A DNA stretch of 29,739 nucleotides. Source: Caryophanales bacterium UBA7278 (GTDB taxonomy: Bacteria; Bacillota_I; Bacilli_A; RFN20; CAG-826). Positions 6,666-15,955 of the stretch are shown here, piece by piece. The translations under genes were made by a program, and so were the position numbers. The stretch covers positions 1 through 29,739 of the forward strand of contig DKRQ01000025.1 of assembly GCA_002472275.1 (NCBI GenBank). The letters are read 5' to 3'. Position 1 is the first letter of the stretch, and each line of letters opens with the position of its first letter. The notes beneath the pieces are model-generated. The model saw nothing but the letters and a program-made list of their open reading frames with translations. It ran no database searches and was not told where the DNA came from.

Positions 6666-7106
6666 TTAGTATTTGAAGTTGATGGCGGTCCTTATGGCCG
6701 TACCGGCGAACATGAGAGGGAAGGAAGCGTAGATGAGGATCGAAGGAACGAGCTCGATGGGACGCGGCAAGAAAGAATAGACCATCAAAAGGAAGCCCGC
6801 CAAAGCGACGTTGACAAGCGCGATGATGATCCAAACCACGCCAGAGCCAACCTTGCGTAAACGGGCGACGACGTTCAAAGCGGCAAGGAATTCGACGAGG
6901 AAGAGCACGCCGACGACGATGAGGCCGATAGTCGGGACAAGATGATCCGCGTCCATCACGCCGAACCCGAGTTTCCCGATGAAGTTGTTCCAATAGGCGA
7001 CCAAGTCGATCGGAAGAGAAATCCCCGAGGCGAAATGGATGCTCAACATACCGCAGATGATACCCGCGATGGAGAGGAAATTGCCAATCAAAGCCGCAAC
7101 AATCAT
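6666..7106 (-). CDS. Small four-helix membrane protein, tandem paralogue C
   Basis: A 146-residue protein with four hydrophobic segments (2-26, 58-78, 88-112, 117-138). It shares with 7201-7638 the pattern HFASG[IL]S[LF]PID...YW, LGFG, HLVPTIGLIV, FLVEF..AL and PRPIELVP.ILIY, at both protein and DNA level, showing a recent tandem duplication. The predicted outside loop (28-55) contains aromatic residues and DADH. The ribosome binding site is AGGGGG, 9 nt before the ATG, and its own promoter (7132-7159) copies that of the next paralogue. Function is unknown; I see no catalytic motif. Co-transcription with 6155-6628 is likely. Confidence 0.65.
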   Translation of the reverse strand: MIVAALIGNFLSIAGIICGMLSIHFASGISLPIDLVAYWNNFIGKLGFGVMDADHLVPTIGLIVVGVLFLVEFLAALNVVARLRKVGSGVVWIIIALVNVALAGFLLMVYSFLPRPIELVPSILIYASFPLMFAGTAIRTAINFKY

Positions 7107-7131
7107 AAATATACCCCCTGTTTATCGCCTT

Positions 7132-7159
7132 ATTATCCAACATGGAAGCGCGAAAGAAA
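7132..7159 (-). promoter_or_regulatory. Promoter of paralogue C
   Basis: Reverse-strand TTTCTT (7154-7159), 16-nt spacer, GATAAT (7132-7137). The -35 is formed by the T tail of the preceding terminator. The same arrangement and sequence occurs at 7666-7693. Confidence 0.5.
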
Positions 7160-7181
7160 AGCCACGACGACCGCCGTGGCT
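7151..7181 (-). terminator. Terminator after paralogue D
   Basis: AGCCACG (7160-7166) pairs with CGTGGCT (7175-7181); on the reverse strand the hairpin is followed by TTTCTTT. The sequence is a near copy of the enolase terminator at 7688-7717. Confidence 0.75.
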
Positions 7182-7200
7182 AACTTGCCTTAAGAACGAA

Positions 7201-7638
7201 TCACTTATACCAGCAGAGGCTTCTTAGAACCCACGCAACGGCTTCGAGGGGCAGGGAGATGTAGATGAGGATGGCCGGGACGAGCTCGATGGGTTTAGGC
7301 AACGCGCAATAGATCGTGAGAAGAAAGCCGGATACCGCAAGCCCGACAAGAGCGAAGAGGATGACCACCACCCCCATCAGGACCTGACGGAAACGGGCGA
7401 TGAGTTTGAGAGCGCCGAAGAACTCGACGAGGAAGAGGATAATGAAGACGATGAGGCCGATGGTCGGGACCAAATGGGCCGCGTCGGGAACCCCGAAGCC
7501 GAGATTCGAAACGAAGGCCTGCCAATAGGCCGGGAAATCAATCGGGAAGGAAAGCCCCGAAGCAAAATGGACGGCGAGGGATCCGAGTCCCAAAGCGGTG
7601 ACGAACAGGATGTTTCCAATCCAGGCGACGACTTTCAT
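7201..7638 (-). CDS. Small four-helix membrane protein, tandem paralogue D
   Basis: A 145-residue protein with four hydrophobic segments (4-26, 57-78, 87-111, 116-139). The conserved core is DAAHLVPTIGLIVFIILFLV, followed by KLIARFRQV and KPIELVPAILIY. It lacks a cleavable signal peptide. The ATG follows AGGGGG by 9 nt. It is the first gene of the cluster in transcription order and sits between two near-identical terminator-promoter segments, 7688-7717/7666-7693 before it and 7151-7181/7132-7159 after it. The whole unit of terminator, promoter and gene therefore seems to have been duplicated. The role is unknown. Confidence 0.65.
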   Translation of the reverse strand: MKVVAWIGNILFVTALGLGSLAVHFASGLSFPIDFPAYWQAFVSNLGFGVPDAAHLVPTIGLIVFIILFLVEFFGALKLIARFRQVLMGVVVILFALVGLAVSGFLLTIYCALPKPIELVPAILIYISLPLEAVAWVLRSLCWYK

Positions 7639-7665
7639 ATATAAACCCCCTTGTTTATTTACTTG

Positions 7666-7693
7666 ATTATCCTTCGTCTCCAGGCAAAAGAAA
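7666..7693 (-). promoter_or_regulatory. Promoter of paralogue D
   Basis: Reverse-strand TTTCTT (7688-7693), 16-nt spacer, GATAAT (7666-7671), about 27 nt before the ATG. Matches the promoter at 7132-7159 in boxes, spacing and surrounding bases. Confidence 0.5.
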
Positions 7694-7717
7694 AGCCACG
7701 ACGAATGACCGTGGCTT
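7688..7717 (-). terminator. Enolase terminator
   Basis: AAGCCACG (7693-7700) pairs with CGTGGCTT (7710-7717); the reverse strand continues TTCTTTT. Confidence 0.75.
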
Positions 7718-7733
7718 CCTTGCTTTCGGGCTA

Positions 7734-9032
<1,299 letters not shown>

Positions 9033-9066
9033 TTATGTTTTCTCCTTAAATTGGCGAACTGCTGAC

Positions 9067-9097
9067 ATGATAGCGCATGTAGGTGCGGTATGGGCAA
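9067..9097 (-). promoter_or_regulatory. Possible enolase promoter
   Basis: Reverse-strand TTGCCC (9092-9097) and TATCAT (9067-9072), 19 nt apart, about 35 nt before the ATG. Spacing is long, so the call is weak. Confidence 0.3.
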
Positions 9098-9150
9098 TAA
9101 AATGCACCGAAAAATCGATTTTTAGGGAAAACGGGTCCAAAAATGGGGTC

Positions 9151-9186
9151 AAAAAACGGGTTCGCGTTGCTTCGGACCCGTTTTTT
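9151..9186. terminator. Bidirectional terminator between the protease and enolase
   Basis: AAAAAACGGGT (9151-9161) pairs with ACCCGTTTTTT (9176-9186), giving an 11-bp stem with A/T flanks on both sides. On the reverse strand it ends the protease transcript. Confidence 0.85.
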
Positions 9187-9200
9187 GTTGCTTTTTTGGC

Positions 9201-10196
9201 TCAGTCGGCCAGTTTGATGCCGAGTTTTGCCTCGGCCGCGGAAAGGAAGCGGCGAATCCTCTCGACGGGGGCGTCGTACTTCATGGCGACGTTTTTGGTG
9301 TCGCCAGCGGTGTGGACCCCCACCACCTCTCCTTTATCGTTGAAGGTCGGGCAGCCCGAGTTGCCACCCATGGTGTTGGCGGTGTTCATCATCATCTCGC
9401 GTTTGACGCCGCCGACGCTAGCGATGATCCTGCTTTCGTCCGCGACGATGCCCTGCATGATGCATGTGCCCTCGTTTTGGGTGTTGCCCACGGAGAAGAT
9501 GGCTTCGCCCGTCTCGGCGTTCTTCTTCGCGATTTTGGCGGGTTTTAGGCACCTTTTTGAGGCCTTCACCAAGGCCAGGTCGTGGTCGGCGTCATAGTAA
9601 AGGAGGGTGACCGGGAAATAGTTGCCGCCTTTATAACGGGCCTCGAGCTTGCAATCGTCATGGTGCTTCCCCTTATTGCCCTCTTGATAGGGCTTGCCGT
9701 CGAGGACGCAATGGCTGCAGGTGAGGATCACCTCAGGGGTGATGTAGAAGCCGGAGGAACCGGTCGTATAGCCCTTTTTGGTCACGAGCCATTTCCTTAG
9801 TTCCAAGGTGCATTCCTTGGCGATCTTGAAGATTTCGGCGCCGTCTTTGGGGGCGTTTTCGTCTTTGACGGGCGGCTTTGGCTTCGGCTTAGGGGTAGGA
9901 AGGATGCTCGGCGTCGACTTCTCTTGCTTTTGGAAGGTGGCCCCGCACATCCTGCAGGAATAGAAATCCCCGGATTCGTCATGGAAGGAAAAGGAAGCGA
10001 CCGAACCGCAATTAGGGCAAGTCGCCGTCGGGGCGGAATCGCCTTGGCTTTGGCTAGGGGCAGGCGTTTCAAAAGAACGGGACGAGGCTTTCTCCTCCCC
10101 CAAAACGTGGCCGCAGGTCGCGCACTGCTTCCCCTTGCTCGATTCTAGGAACAAACGGCCCCCGCAAACGGGGCAGACCGATGGTTTGCTTTTCAT
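9201..10196 (-). CDS. Zinc-ribbon protein with trypsin-like serine protease domain
   Basis: A 331-residue protein with two zinc ribbons, Cys8/Cys11 with Cys25/Cys28 and Cys60/Cys63 with Cys81/Cys84, joined by Ser/Pro-rich linkers. A lysine-proline linker (101-110) leads to a trypsin-fold domain (120-325). The triad is visible: His162 in TCSHCV, Asp206 in DADHDLALVK and Ser280 in GGNSGCP, followed by GEVVGVHTAG typical of the S1/DegP fold. There is no signal peptide or membrane anchor, so the protein should be cytosolic, unusual for this protease type. Many extra cysteines (129, 163, 182, 216, 245, 282) could bind metal or be redox sensitive. AGGGGG precedes the ATG. Substrate unknown; the ribbons may tether it to nucleic acid or a partner. 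Confidence 0.8.
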   Translation of the reverse strand: MKSKPSVCPVCGGRLFLESSKGKQCATCGHVLGEEKASSRSFETPAPSQSQGDSAPTATCPNCGSVASFSFHDESGDFYSCRMCGATFQKQEKSTPSILPTPKPKPKPPVKDENAPKDGAEIFKIAKECTLELRKWLVTKKGYTTGSSGFYITPEVILTCSHCVLDGKPYQEGNKGKHHDDCKLEARYKGGNYFPVTLLYYDADHDLALVKASKRCLKPAKIAKKNAETGEAIFSVGNTQNEGTCIMQGIVADESRIIASVGGVKREMMMNTANTMGGNSGCPTFNDKGEVVGVHTAGDTKNVAMKYDAPVERIRRFLSAAEAKLGIKLAD

Positions 10197-10223
10197 ATGC
10201 GAATCCCCCTGATATCGCTAATT

Positions 10224-11639
10224 CTAGTTCGAAGGCGTCGAATTGTCATCCGCCTCGGCGGGGACTTCCGCGAATTCCTCTTCCTTTTGGAAGCGGAGCC
10301 ATGCCTTCTCGCGTTTGCCGGCGAGGCCGAGGACGCCGATGACGCCCATCCTGATTGCGATGTAGAGGCAATAGAGAGACAGGATGACGGCCAAGACGAT
10401 CGCGGTGATCCTGAAGCCCTCCATGTGGGCCTTGACGGCGACGATCGCGAAGGTCTGGGCGATCGTGTAGATCGAAAGGAGGATGTCGATGAAGGCGTTC
10501 GTTAACGCCGCCGGGTCGCCCTTCTTCCTGGCTTTGAAGTAATGGTAGGCGCCAAGGCCGAGTTTGATGACGGACCATGGGACGAAGATGCCGAAGACGA
10601 TGAAGACGGTGTAGGCCACCTCGCCCATCCTCTCGAATGCACGCCTGCCAAAGACGATGCATAGGACCGCGTAGGCGGCGAAGAACACCGCGGCGAGCAA
10701 GATGATGACGTGCTCCCTTTTGAAGATGCGCCTTTTGTCGGTCTTCCCTCTTTTCTTGACCGCGGTCACCCCGAAGTAGATGAGCAGCCTCGTCAAAAGG
10801 ACGACGAAGTAGAGGAAGGCGATCGGCGCATACGCTTCCGGCGCGGCGAAAAGGGACACCGCCGCCAAGACGAACATGAGGAACAAAGAGAAGATCCCGA
10901 TCCAAAACGGCACGTCGTAATGTTCCAACATCTCCTTGCTTTGATGGGCGTTCAGCCGCAAATCGATGACCTTGTCCTCCTTGCCCGCATAATGGTTGGA
11001 AATCGCGATGAACAGGGATTGCAAAAGCACGATGATGCCCACCCCTATCTCCAGCACGGTCATCATTAGGAAGAAATCGCTGAAACCGGCGAAGGAACTG
11101 CCACCCTCGTAGATGATGGAGACGTCCATGTCGCTCGTCTTCCAGATCGAAATCACGTAGTAATTGAGGATGATGAAGGAAAGCGACATCAAAATGTAGC
11201 TATGGTTCCTAAAAGGAAGGTAGCCCGTGTCGCCCTTTTTCATAGCAAGGTGAAGCCAAACGACCGCCCAACCCCTGGCCAAAATAAGCACCACGGTCAT
11301 GCCCATGTTGAAGAAATAGAGCCAATCCCGCGGGGCTTGGGGGAAAATCGTCGAAAGCGAAAGGACGGAGAAGGCCACGATCGGGTTCACCGCGAATTCG
11401 TACCTAGCAAAATAGGTTGCCATCTTGGAAGGCGGTATCTTGTCGATCTTGACGAGGGCCAGGATGAGGCAAATCGCCTCGCCTAGATTTGCCAAAGCAA
11501 AGAGGCAGAACGAGAGTCCGTTCCAGCCTAGAAAGCCCGGATAAAACCATTCCAGGAAATAAAAGGGAACCGACGCCAAAAGCAGGACGATCATCGCCAC
11601 GAAGAACGGTTTGGCTTTGATGGGTCCCTGAAATTGCAT
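10224..11639 (-). CDS. Polytopic membrane protein, unknown function
   Basis: A 471-residue protein with about eleven or twelve hydrophobic segments spread over residues 12-440 and a short acidic C-terminal tail (EEEFAEVPAEADDNSTPSN). Basic loops (KKRGKTDKRRIFKREH near 306-321; YHYFKARKKGD near 376-386) suggest cytosolic faces. I see no transporter, enzyme or sensor motif. The gene has a well-formed promoter at 11646-11673 whose -10 box is exactly 6 nt before the ATG and no ribosome binding site, so a leaderless mRNA is predicted. The zinc-ribbon protease follows 27 nt downstream without a terminator, so the two may be co-transcribed and work together. The alternative is an independent membrane protein of a lineage-specific family. 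Confidence 0.65.
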   Translation of the reverse strand: MQFQGPIKAKPFFVAMIVLLLASVPFYFLEWFYPGFLGWNGLSFCLFALANLGEAICLILALVKIDKIPPSKMATYFARYEFAVNPIVAFSVLSLSTIFPQAPRDWLYFFNMGMTVVLILARGWAVVWLHLAMKKGDTGYLPFRNHSYILMSLSFIILNYYVISIWKTSDMDVSIIYEGGSSFAGFSDFFLMMTVLEIGVGIIVLLQSLFIAISNHYAGKEDKVIDLRLNAHQSKEMLEHYDVPFWIGIFSLFLMFVLAAVSLFAAPEAYAPIAFLYFVVLLTRLLIYFGVTAVKKRGKTDKRRIFKREHVIILLAAVFFAAYAVLCIVFGRRAFERMGEVAYTVFIVFGIFVPWSVIKLGLGAYHYFKARKKGDPAALTNAFIDILLSIYTIAQTFAIVAVKAHMEGFRITAIVLAVILSLYCLYIAIRMGVIGVLGLAGKREKAWLRFQKEEEFAEVPAEADDNSTPSN

Positions 11640-11645
11640 GCGCTT

Positions 11646-11673
11646 ATTTTACGCATGCACACAAGCGAGGCAA
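11646..11673 (-). promoter_or_regulatory. Promoter giving a predicted leaderless mRNA
   Basis: Reverse-strand TTGCCT (11668-11673), 16-nt spacer, TAAAAT (11646-11651), then AAGCGC and the ATG at 11639. Confidence 0.6.
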
Positions 11674-11817
11674 CCCTAAATTTGGCGACAACGGAAACGC
11701 TTGAATAGGCCCCGACGTAGCGCGGCCCGAATTTCTGGACGGGCGCGGACCTCATAGGAAGCGCATTTATGCGGGTGTATTCGCATGCGAAAAAGTGCTT
11801 GCGAGGGTGCGGGGTAA

Positions 11818-11837
11818 GAAAAAGGCCAAATGGCCTT
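11818..11837 (-). terminator. Terminator of the GGDEF-EAL gene
   Basis: AAAGGCC (11821-11827) pairs with GGCCTTT (11831-11837), followed on the reverse strand by TTCTTA. The stop codon is 5 nt upstream. The rest of the gap (11640-11817) shows only the promoter of the next gene. Confidence 0.7.
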
Positions 11838-11841
11838 TCCC

Positions 11842-14800
11842 TTATTTTCGTTCTTCTTCCAATATCGCCGAGCGGAGGAGGTAATCCACGTTGGCGGTTT
11901 GGTCGCCCACGTAGAAGAAGGAGAGTTCGACCTTCCGATTCTTCCCGTCTTTGGCCTTGATGTTGAAGACGTGGCTGAAGTCTTTCTTCGCCGCGGCGTT
12001 TTCCCGGCTTTCCTCCATGAAGGACGCCAGTTCCTTTTTGGCGGAGACGCGCTTGGCGAAGCGGCCATCGTTCATCTCGGCCTGCAGCTGTTCGGGGGTG
12101 AGCCCGAAGACGTCCGCCAAGCCATGGGAGGCGACGTGATAACGCCACTTGCCATCGATGTTCTTGATGAAGATCAGGTTGTCTTTGCTGTATTTGGCGA
12201 TGAGCCCCATCTCGTCGCCGAGGTCGGCCAGCATCGTCTCGTTGGACGCCGAGCCATAGAAGCGTTCCCCGTCTTCCTTCTTGCCGATGTGGTAGAAGCG
12301 CATCTTATAGGAGGAGAGGGTGCCATCGGTCTTGTGGAAATGGAGGATTTCCTCGGAGCCGCCGAGCTTGTTCTCCATCGCCCTTTTTAGGGCGGCGAAG
12401 ATCTTGGGCAGGTCCTCGGGGGGCAGGAAGCGTTCGATGTTTTCTAGCCTTTCCTGAAAATCGGGAACGTTGACCGATTCGTAGAATTGCTGGTTGTAAC
12501 GGACGATGTCGACGTGCTCGCCATGCCATGAATAGATGGCGACGGCGCCGATAACGTTGTTGAGCATCGTGTCGCTATAGACGTTCTTGTCGAGGAACTC
12601 GCGGATGCGGAACTGCTCGTTGAGTTTGACCGTGAAGCCGCGCAGATCGAGTTTGGATTCGTCGAGGGCGAGTTCCTGCATCTTCTCTAACGGCATCGGG
12701 CGGTAGAAATAGAAGCCTTGGGCGTAACGGCAGCCAAGGTCCGCCAAGAAGGTGGCCTGTTCCTTGGTCTCGACGCCTTCCACGATGATGGGGAGGCCGA
12801 TGAGCTTGGTCATGTGGACGACCGATTCGACGATGTGGATGCCCCTTTCGTAGTCCTGGCCCTTCAGGCGGAGGAATTGCGCGTCGAGTTTGATCGCGTC
12901 CACCTCGAGGGTGCCGAGCATGTTCAAGGAGGAATAGCCGGAGCCAAAGTCGTCCATGAAGACCTTGAACCCGTCCTTGCGGAGCCTCTTGACGATGTCG
13001 GCGATCAGGGAGGTGATCTCGATATAGGCCGACTCCGTGATCTCGATCTTCACGAGGTTATGGGGTAACTCGTATTTCTCGGTGAGTTCGTGGAAATGGC
13101 TTGGGATGTCGAGGGTGAAGATGTCGGCGCGGGAGACGTTGACGGACACCGGAACGGCCTTATGGCCGGCCTTGATCCAATCCGAAACGGCGGAGAAGAC
13201 CTTCTCCCATAGGGCCTTGTCGAGGTCGACGATGAAGCCGTATTTCTCAAGAATCGGGATGTATTCCGCCGGGGAGACGATGGTCCCGTCCTTTTTGATC
13301 CAACGGGCCAAAGACTCGCAGCCGGCGATTTTGCCGTTAGAGATGCGGCACTGGGGTTGGAGGTAGAACGTGAATTCGTCGTTCTTCATGGCCGTCATGA
13401 ACTCGGAGAGGATGCGGTAATCCTCCTCCTGGTCGGAACGGAGGCTCGAATCGAAGACGGCAATGCGGTTGCGGATGTCCTTTTTGGCACGGGAGAGGGC
13501 GATGTTGGCCCTATCGTAGGCGTCGACGACGTGCATGCCCTTCTCGATCTTGGCGACGCCGAAAGCGGGCATGAAGCCGACCGAGAGTTCGAAGGAGACG
13601 ATGATGGCGCGCACCTGCTCGAATAGGTGGTTGATATTCTCTATCGAATAAGGGGCCAGGAAGACGAAGTCATCGGAGCCGAAGTAGCCGCCGACCAGGT
13701 TATATTTGGCTTCGGCTTCGGAAAGGATCGCGCCGATCTTTGCCAAAACCAGGTCGCCGGTCTCCCTGCCGAACCACTCGTCGAAGAACTTGAAGTGCTC
13801 GATGTCGAAGGAGATGATGCACCAGTCGACGTCGGGCCTGTTGTTGACCGCGTCTTGGGCGTGCTGGAAGAAGGATTCTTCGCGCAAGAGGCCGGTCATG
13901 GAGTCGCGCTCGTGGGAGATGACCTCGGCCACCTCGAATTCCCTGCCCTCCTCGCGGACCTTGAGGTTATGGATGTCGAAGACGTAGATGCGGAAAGAGT
14001 TCGGGGGGATTTCGTTCTCCTCGCCGGCGATGACGACCTGCTCGACGTAACGGTATTCGCCGTCTTGGAGGCGATAACGGAAATGGGCGAAGTCGAAATT
14101 GGGGATTTTGCCTTTGGCAAGTCTATCGAGGAACCTCTCGGGGTTCATAAGCCTCTCATAGGTTTCGCGGTCGTCTGGATGGACGATGTGCTCCGCGGCG
14201 AAGGCGACGAGTTCATTGTAGGAGACCTCGAAGTCGGGAAGCGCGTATTTGCCCTCGGTGTGGTAGAACCTCTTGAAGGTGTCGTGGACGAGGTCGACCT
14301 CGATGATTTCGTCGGCCGAGGAATTGTTGAGGTATTCGATGAGGGAGCAATCCTTGTTCCGATAGAAGACCTCGTAGATTTCGCTCCTGGCTCCGCCCTT
14401 AGGATTATTGACGGTCTTGAGCTTCCTTTTGCGGATGTACATCGCCTCGTCGGCGCGCATGAAGACGGCGCGGAGGGTGTTGTCCTCCCCTTTCCTATAA
14501 TCGGCGAGGCCGGTCGCGATGACCGGGCCGCCCTTGACGAGGTTTTGGTCGATTTCGGCGTTGAAGGCGTCCAAGGCCTCGAAACGGGTCTCGTAGGCCT
14601 CGCCCCTAAGGAAGACGACGAACTCGTCGCCGCCATAACGGAAGACGACCGATTTGGGGAAATGCTTCTTGATGAGGGCGCAGCTATTGGCCAAGCAATG
14701 GTCGCCCGCCTCATGGCCCTCGGTGTCGTTGATGACCTTTAGGTCGTTCACGTCGAAGACGATGAGGGCGAATTGATCCGATTTCCCCTCGCGGATGAGG

Positions 14801-15609
14801 GCGTCGGTCGCGACTTCGTTCTCGACGTAGGCGTGCTTGTTCTTCGCGCCGGTGAGGGGGTCGGAATAAGCCAAAATCTTTGCAGAACCGAGCTCTTCTT
14901 TTCTTTTTTCGTCGAGGGCCTGGGCGTCTTTGAGGGCGAGTTCGTATTCCTCTTTCTCGGAGGAGATGAGGAAGTTGCGGATCAAGACGATTTCGATGAT
15001 GAGCCCCATCGCATAGAGGGGGTGCAGGGGCGAGGCGAGTTGGGCGGCGTTGGCGATCCCCATGACGAGGCCGGAGAAGCCGACGGTGAGGTAGCGGGTG
15101 AGTTGGGCGCCCGAGGCGCGTCCCGTGTGGAGGAAGGCGTAGAGCGAGGTGGCGATGAAAAGGATGAGCTGCGTCCCGAGGAGGATGTACCTTCCCGCGG
15201 CCGGCACATAGGTGCTTTTGTCGTAGCTGAAAAGGATCGGTTGGAAGAAGTTCGTGATGATCGCGGCGGATCCGGCGAGGAAGAAGGCGAGGCTAACGAG
15301 GAGGAGGACGCGGCTCGCCACGGTTTTCTGTCCGAGGTAGAGGACGACGAAATGGGTCCAAAGGAAGACGCTCATCCCCATCAAGAGGAAGTAGAAGGCC
15401 GTGTCGACATAGGCCGCCATCGAAAGGCCGGTCCATTGAAAGATGCCCCATAGCACGTCGGAAACGAGGTAAAGGGTCGTGATAAAGAGGAAGAAGCGGT
15501 AGGAACGGGCCGCTTTCATCGAGTCCCAGCCCTTGCGCTTCCAAAGGATGTCACCGTTGATGATGAGGTTGACCAGGATGCCTATGATGCCGATGAGGGA
15601 GTAATACAT
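11842..15609 (-). CDS. Membrane-bound GGDEF-PAS-GGDEF-EAL-PAS cyclic-di-GMP protein
   Basis: A 1255-residue signalling protein. Residues 1-215 carry seven or so membrane helices, then a short coiled linker (216-243). GGDEF domain 1 (245-395) has an intact YGGDEF (325-330), so it may make c-di-GMP. A PAS-like region (about 425-550) follows. GGDEF domain 2 (565-722) has GSDDF (644-648) and is probably inactive. The EAL domain (730-980) keeps Glu765 (in ESL instead of EAL), NVSR, EITES, the DDFGSGYSSL loop (Asp886-Asp887), Lys908 and Glu944 in VEGVET, so it may hydrolyse c-di-GMP. Two PAS-like segments end the protein (about 985-1250), an unusual position after EAL. It is alone in its transcription unit, divergent from thrS. 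A promoter lies at 15643-15671; there is no clear ribosome binding site. Confidence 0.9.
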   Translation of the reverse strand: MYYSLIGIIGILVNLIINGDILWKRKGWDSMKAARSYRFFLFITTLYLVSDVLWGIFQWTGLSMAAYVDTAFYFLLMGMSVFLWTHFVVLYLGQKTVASRVLLLVSLAFFLAGSAAIITNFFQPILFSYDKSTYVPAAGRYILLGTQLILFIATSLYAFLHTGRASGAQLTRYLTVGFSGLVMGIANAAQLASPLHPLYAMGLIIEIVLIRNFLISSEKEEYELALKDAQALDEKRKEELGSAKILAYSDPLTGAKNKHAYVENEVATDALIREGKSDQFALIVFDVNDLKVINDTEGHEAGDHCLANSCALIKKHFPKSVVFRYGGDEFVVFLRGEAYETRFEALDAFNAEIDQNLVKGGPVIATGLADYRKGEDNTLRAVFMRADEAMYIRKRKLKTVNNPKGGARSEIYEVFYRNKDCSLIEYLNNSSADEIIEVDLVHDTFKRFYHTEGKYALPDFEVSYNELVAFAAEHIVHPDDRETYERLMNPERFLDRLAKGKIPNFDFAHFRYRLQDGEYRYVEQVVIAGEENEIPPNSFRIYVFDIHNLKVREEGREFEVAEVISHERDSMTGLLREESFFQHAQDAVNNRPDVDWCIISFDIEHFKFFDEWFGRETGDLVLAKIGAILSEAEAKYNLVGGYFGSDDFVFLAPYSIENINHLFEQVRAIIVSFELSVGFMPAFGVAKIEKGMHVVDAYDRANIALSRAKKDIRNRIAVFDSSLRSDQEEDYRILSEFMTAMKNDEFTFYLQPQCRISNGKIAGCESLARWIKKDGTIVSPAEYIPILEKYGFIVDLDKALWEKVFSAVSDWIKAGHKAVPVSVNVSRADIFTLDIPSHFHELTEKYELPHNLVKIEITESAYIEITSLIADIVKRLRKDGFKVFMDDFGSGYSSLNMLGTLEVDAIKLDAQFLRLKGQDYERGIHIVESVVHMTKLIGLPIIVEGVETKEQATFLADLGCRYAQGFYFYRPMPLEKMQELALDESKLDLRGFTVKLNEQFRIREFLDKNVYSDTMLNNVIGAVAIYSWHGEHVDIVRYNQQFYESVNVPDFQERLENIERFLPPEDLPKIFAALKRAMENKLGGSEEILHFHKTDGTLSSYKMRFYHIGKKEDGERFYGSASNETMLADLGDEMGLIAKYSKDNLIFIKNIDGKWRYHVASHGLADVFGLTPEQLQAEMNDGRFAKRVSAKKELASFMEESRENAAAKKDFSHVFNIKAKDGKNRKVELSFFYVGDQTANVDYLLRSAILEEERK

Positions 15610-15642
15610 AAAAGACGTGAAGCGACGGACTTCTAGAACGCT

Positions 15643-15671
15643 ATTCTACGAGCAAAGCGCGCATTTGTCAT
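15643..15671 (-). promoter_or_regulatory. Promoter of the GGDEF-EAL gene
   Basis: Reverse-strand ATGACA (15666-15671), 17-nt spacer, TAGAAT (15643-15648), giving a leader of roughly 28 nt without a recognisable Shine-Dalgarno or riboswitch. Confidence 0.5.
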
Positions 15672-15751
15672 CGCAGGAAGCGCCCACGCCATGCGAGAAG
15701 GACGAAAACCTAAGTTTTTACCACCTTTCTTTTTCGCGAATTTAGGTCCAA

Positions 15752-15757
15752 TATAAT
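15752..15757 (+). promoter_or_regulatory. -10 box of the thrS T-box transcript
   Basis: TATAAT directly upstream of the T-box leader; transcription would start near 15764. The -35 region (about 15729-15734) is poor. Confidence 0.5.
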
Positions 15758-15758
15758 A

Positions 15759-15935
15759 GCGCTTTGACGGAGACAGCCCTGCGGCCCATAGGCCGAAAGG
15801 TACCACTCCCGAGCCCTCAGGGAAATAACCTGAGCGTACCCCGCGTTAAGGGAACCAGAGTGCGGAGCCCGTAGTGGCTTCGAAGTAAGGTGGTACCGCG
15901 TCTATTAGGCGTCCTTATGATGAGGACGCTTTTGT
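15759..15935 (+). promoter_or_regulatory. T-box riboswitch (threonine) of thrS
   Basis: The diagnostic T-box AAGGTGGTACCGCG is at 15887-15900. Stem I can be drawn: base GCGCTTT (15759-15765) with AGAGTGC (15857-15863), then CCCT/AGGG, GCGG/CCGC, GGTAC/GTACC and CTCAGG/CCTGAG. The internal loop has GACGGAGACAG on its 5' side and GAACCA on its 3' side, placing a threonine codon ACC (15854-15856) at the specifier position. A small stem III (AGCC/GGCT, 15867-15879) follows. The terminator is GCGTCCT/AGGACGC (15909-15929) with TTTTGTTT. Uncharged tRNA-Thr should favour the antiterminator and raise thrS expression. The specifier assignment is my own folding; the T-box itself is clear. Confidence 0.92.
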
Positions 15936-15955
15936 TTATTTAAGGAGGCAAAAAG

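Noticed and set aside
11690..11817. Possible small RNA or tRNA in the gap before the GGDEF-EAL terminator
   Set aside because: Imperfect GC-rich repeats are present but no cloverleaf, T-loop or convincing promoter-terminator pair.
13627..14742. 371-aa open frame opposite the GGDEF-EAL gene
   Set aside because: Lies inside a gene with clear GGDEF motifs; composition (Val/Glu/Asp runs) is a strand shadow.
15610..15642. c-di-GMP riboswitch upstream of the GGDEF-EAL gene
   Set aside because: The leader is only about 28 nt, too short for either riboswitch class.
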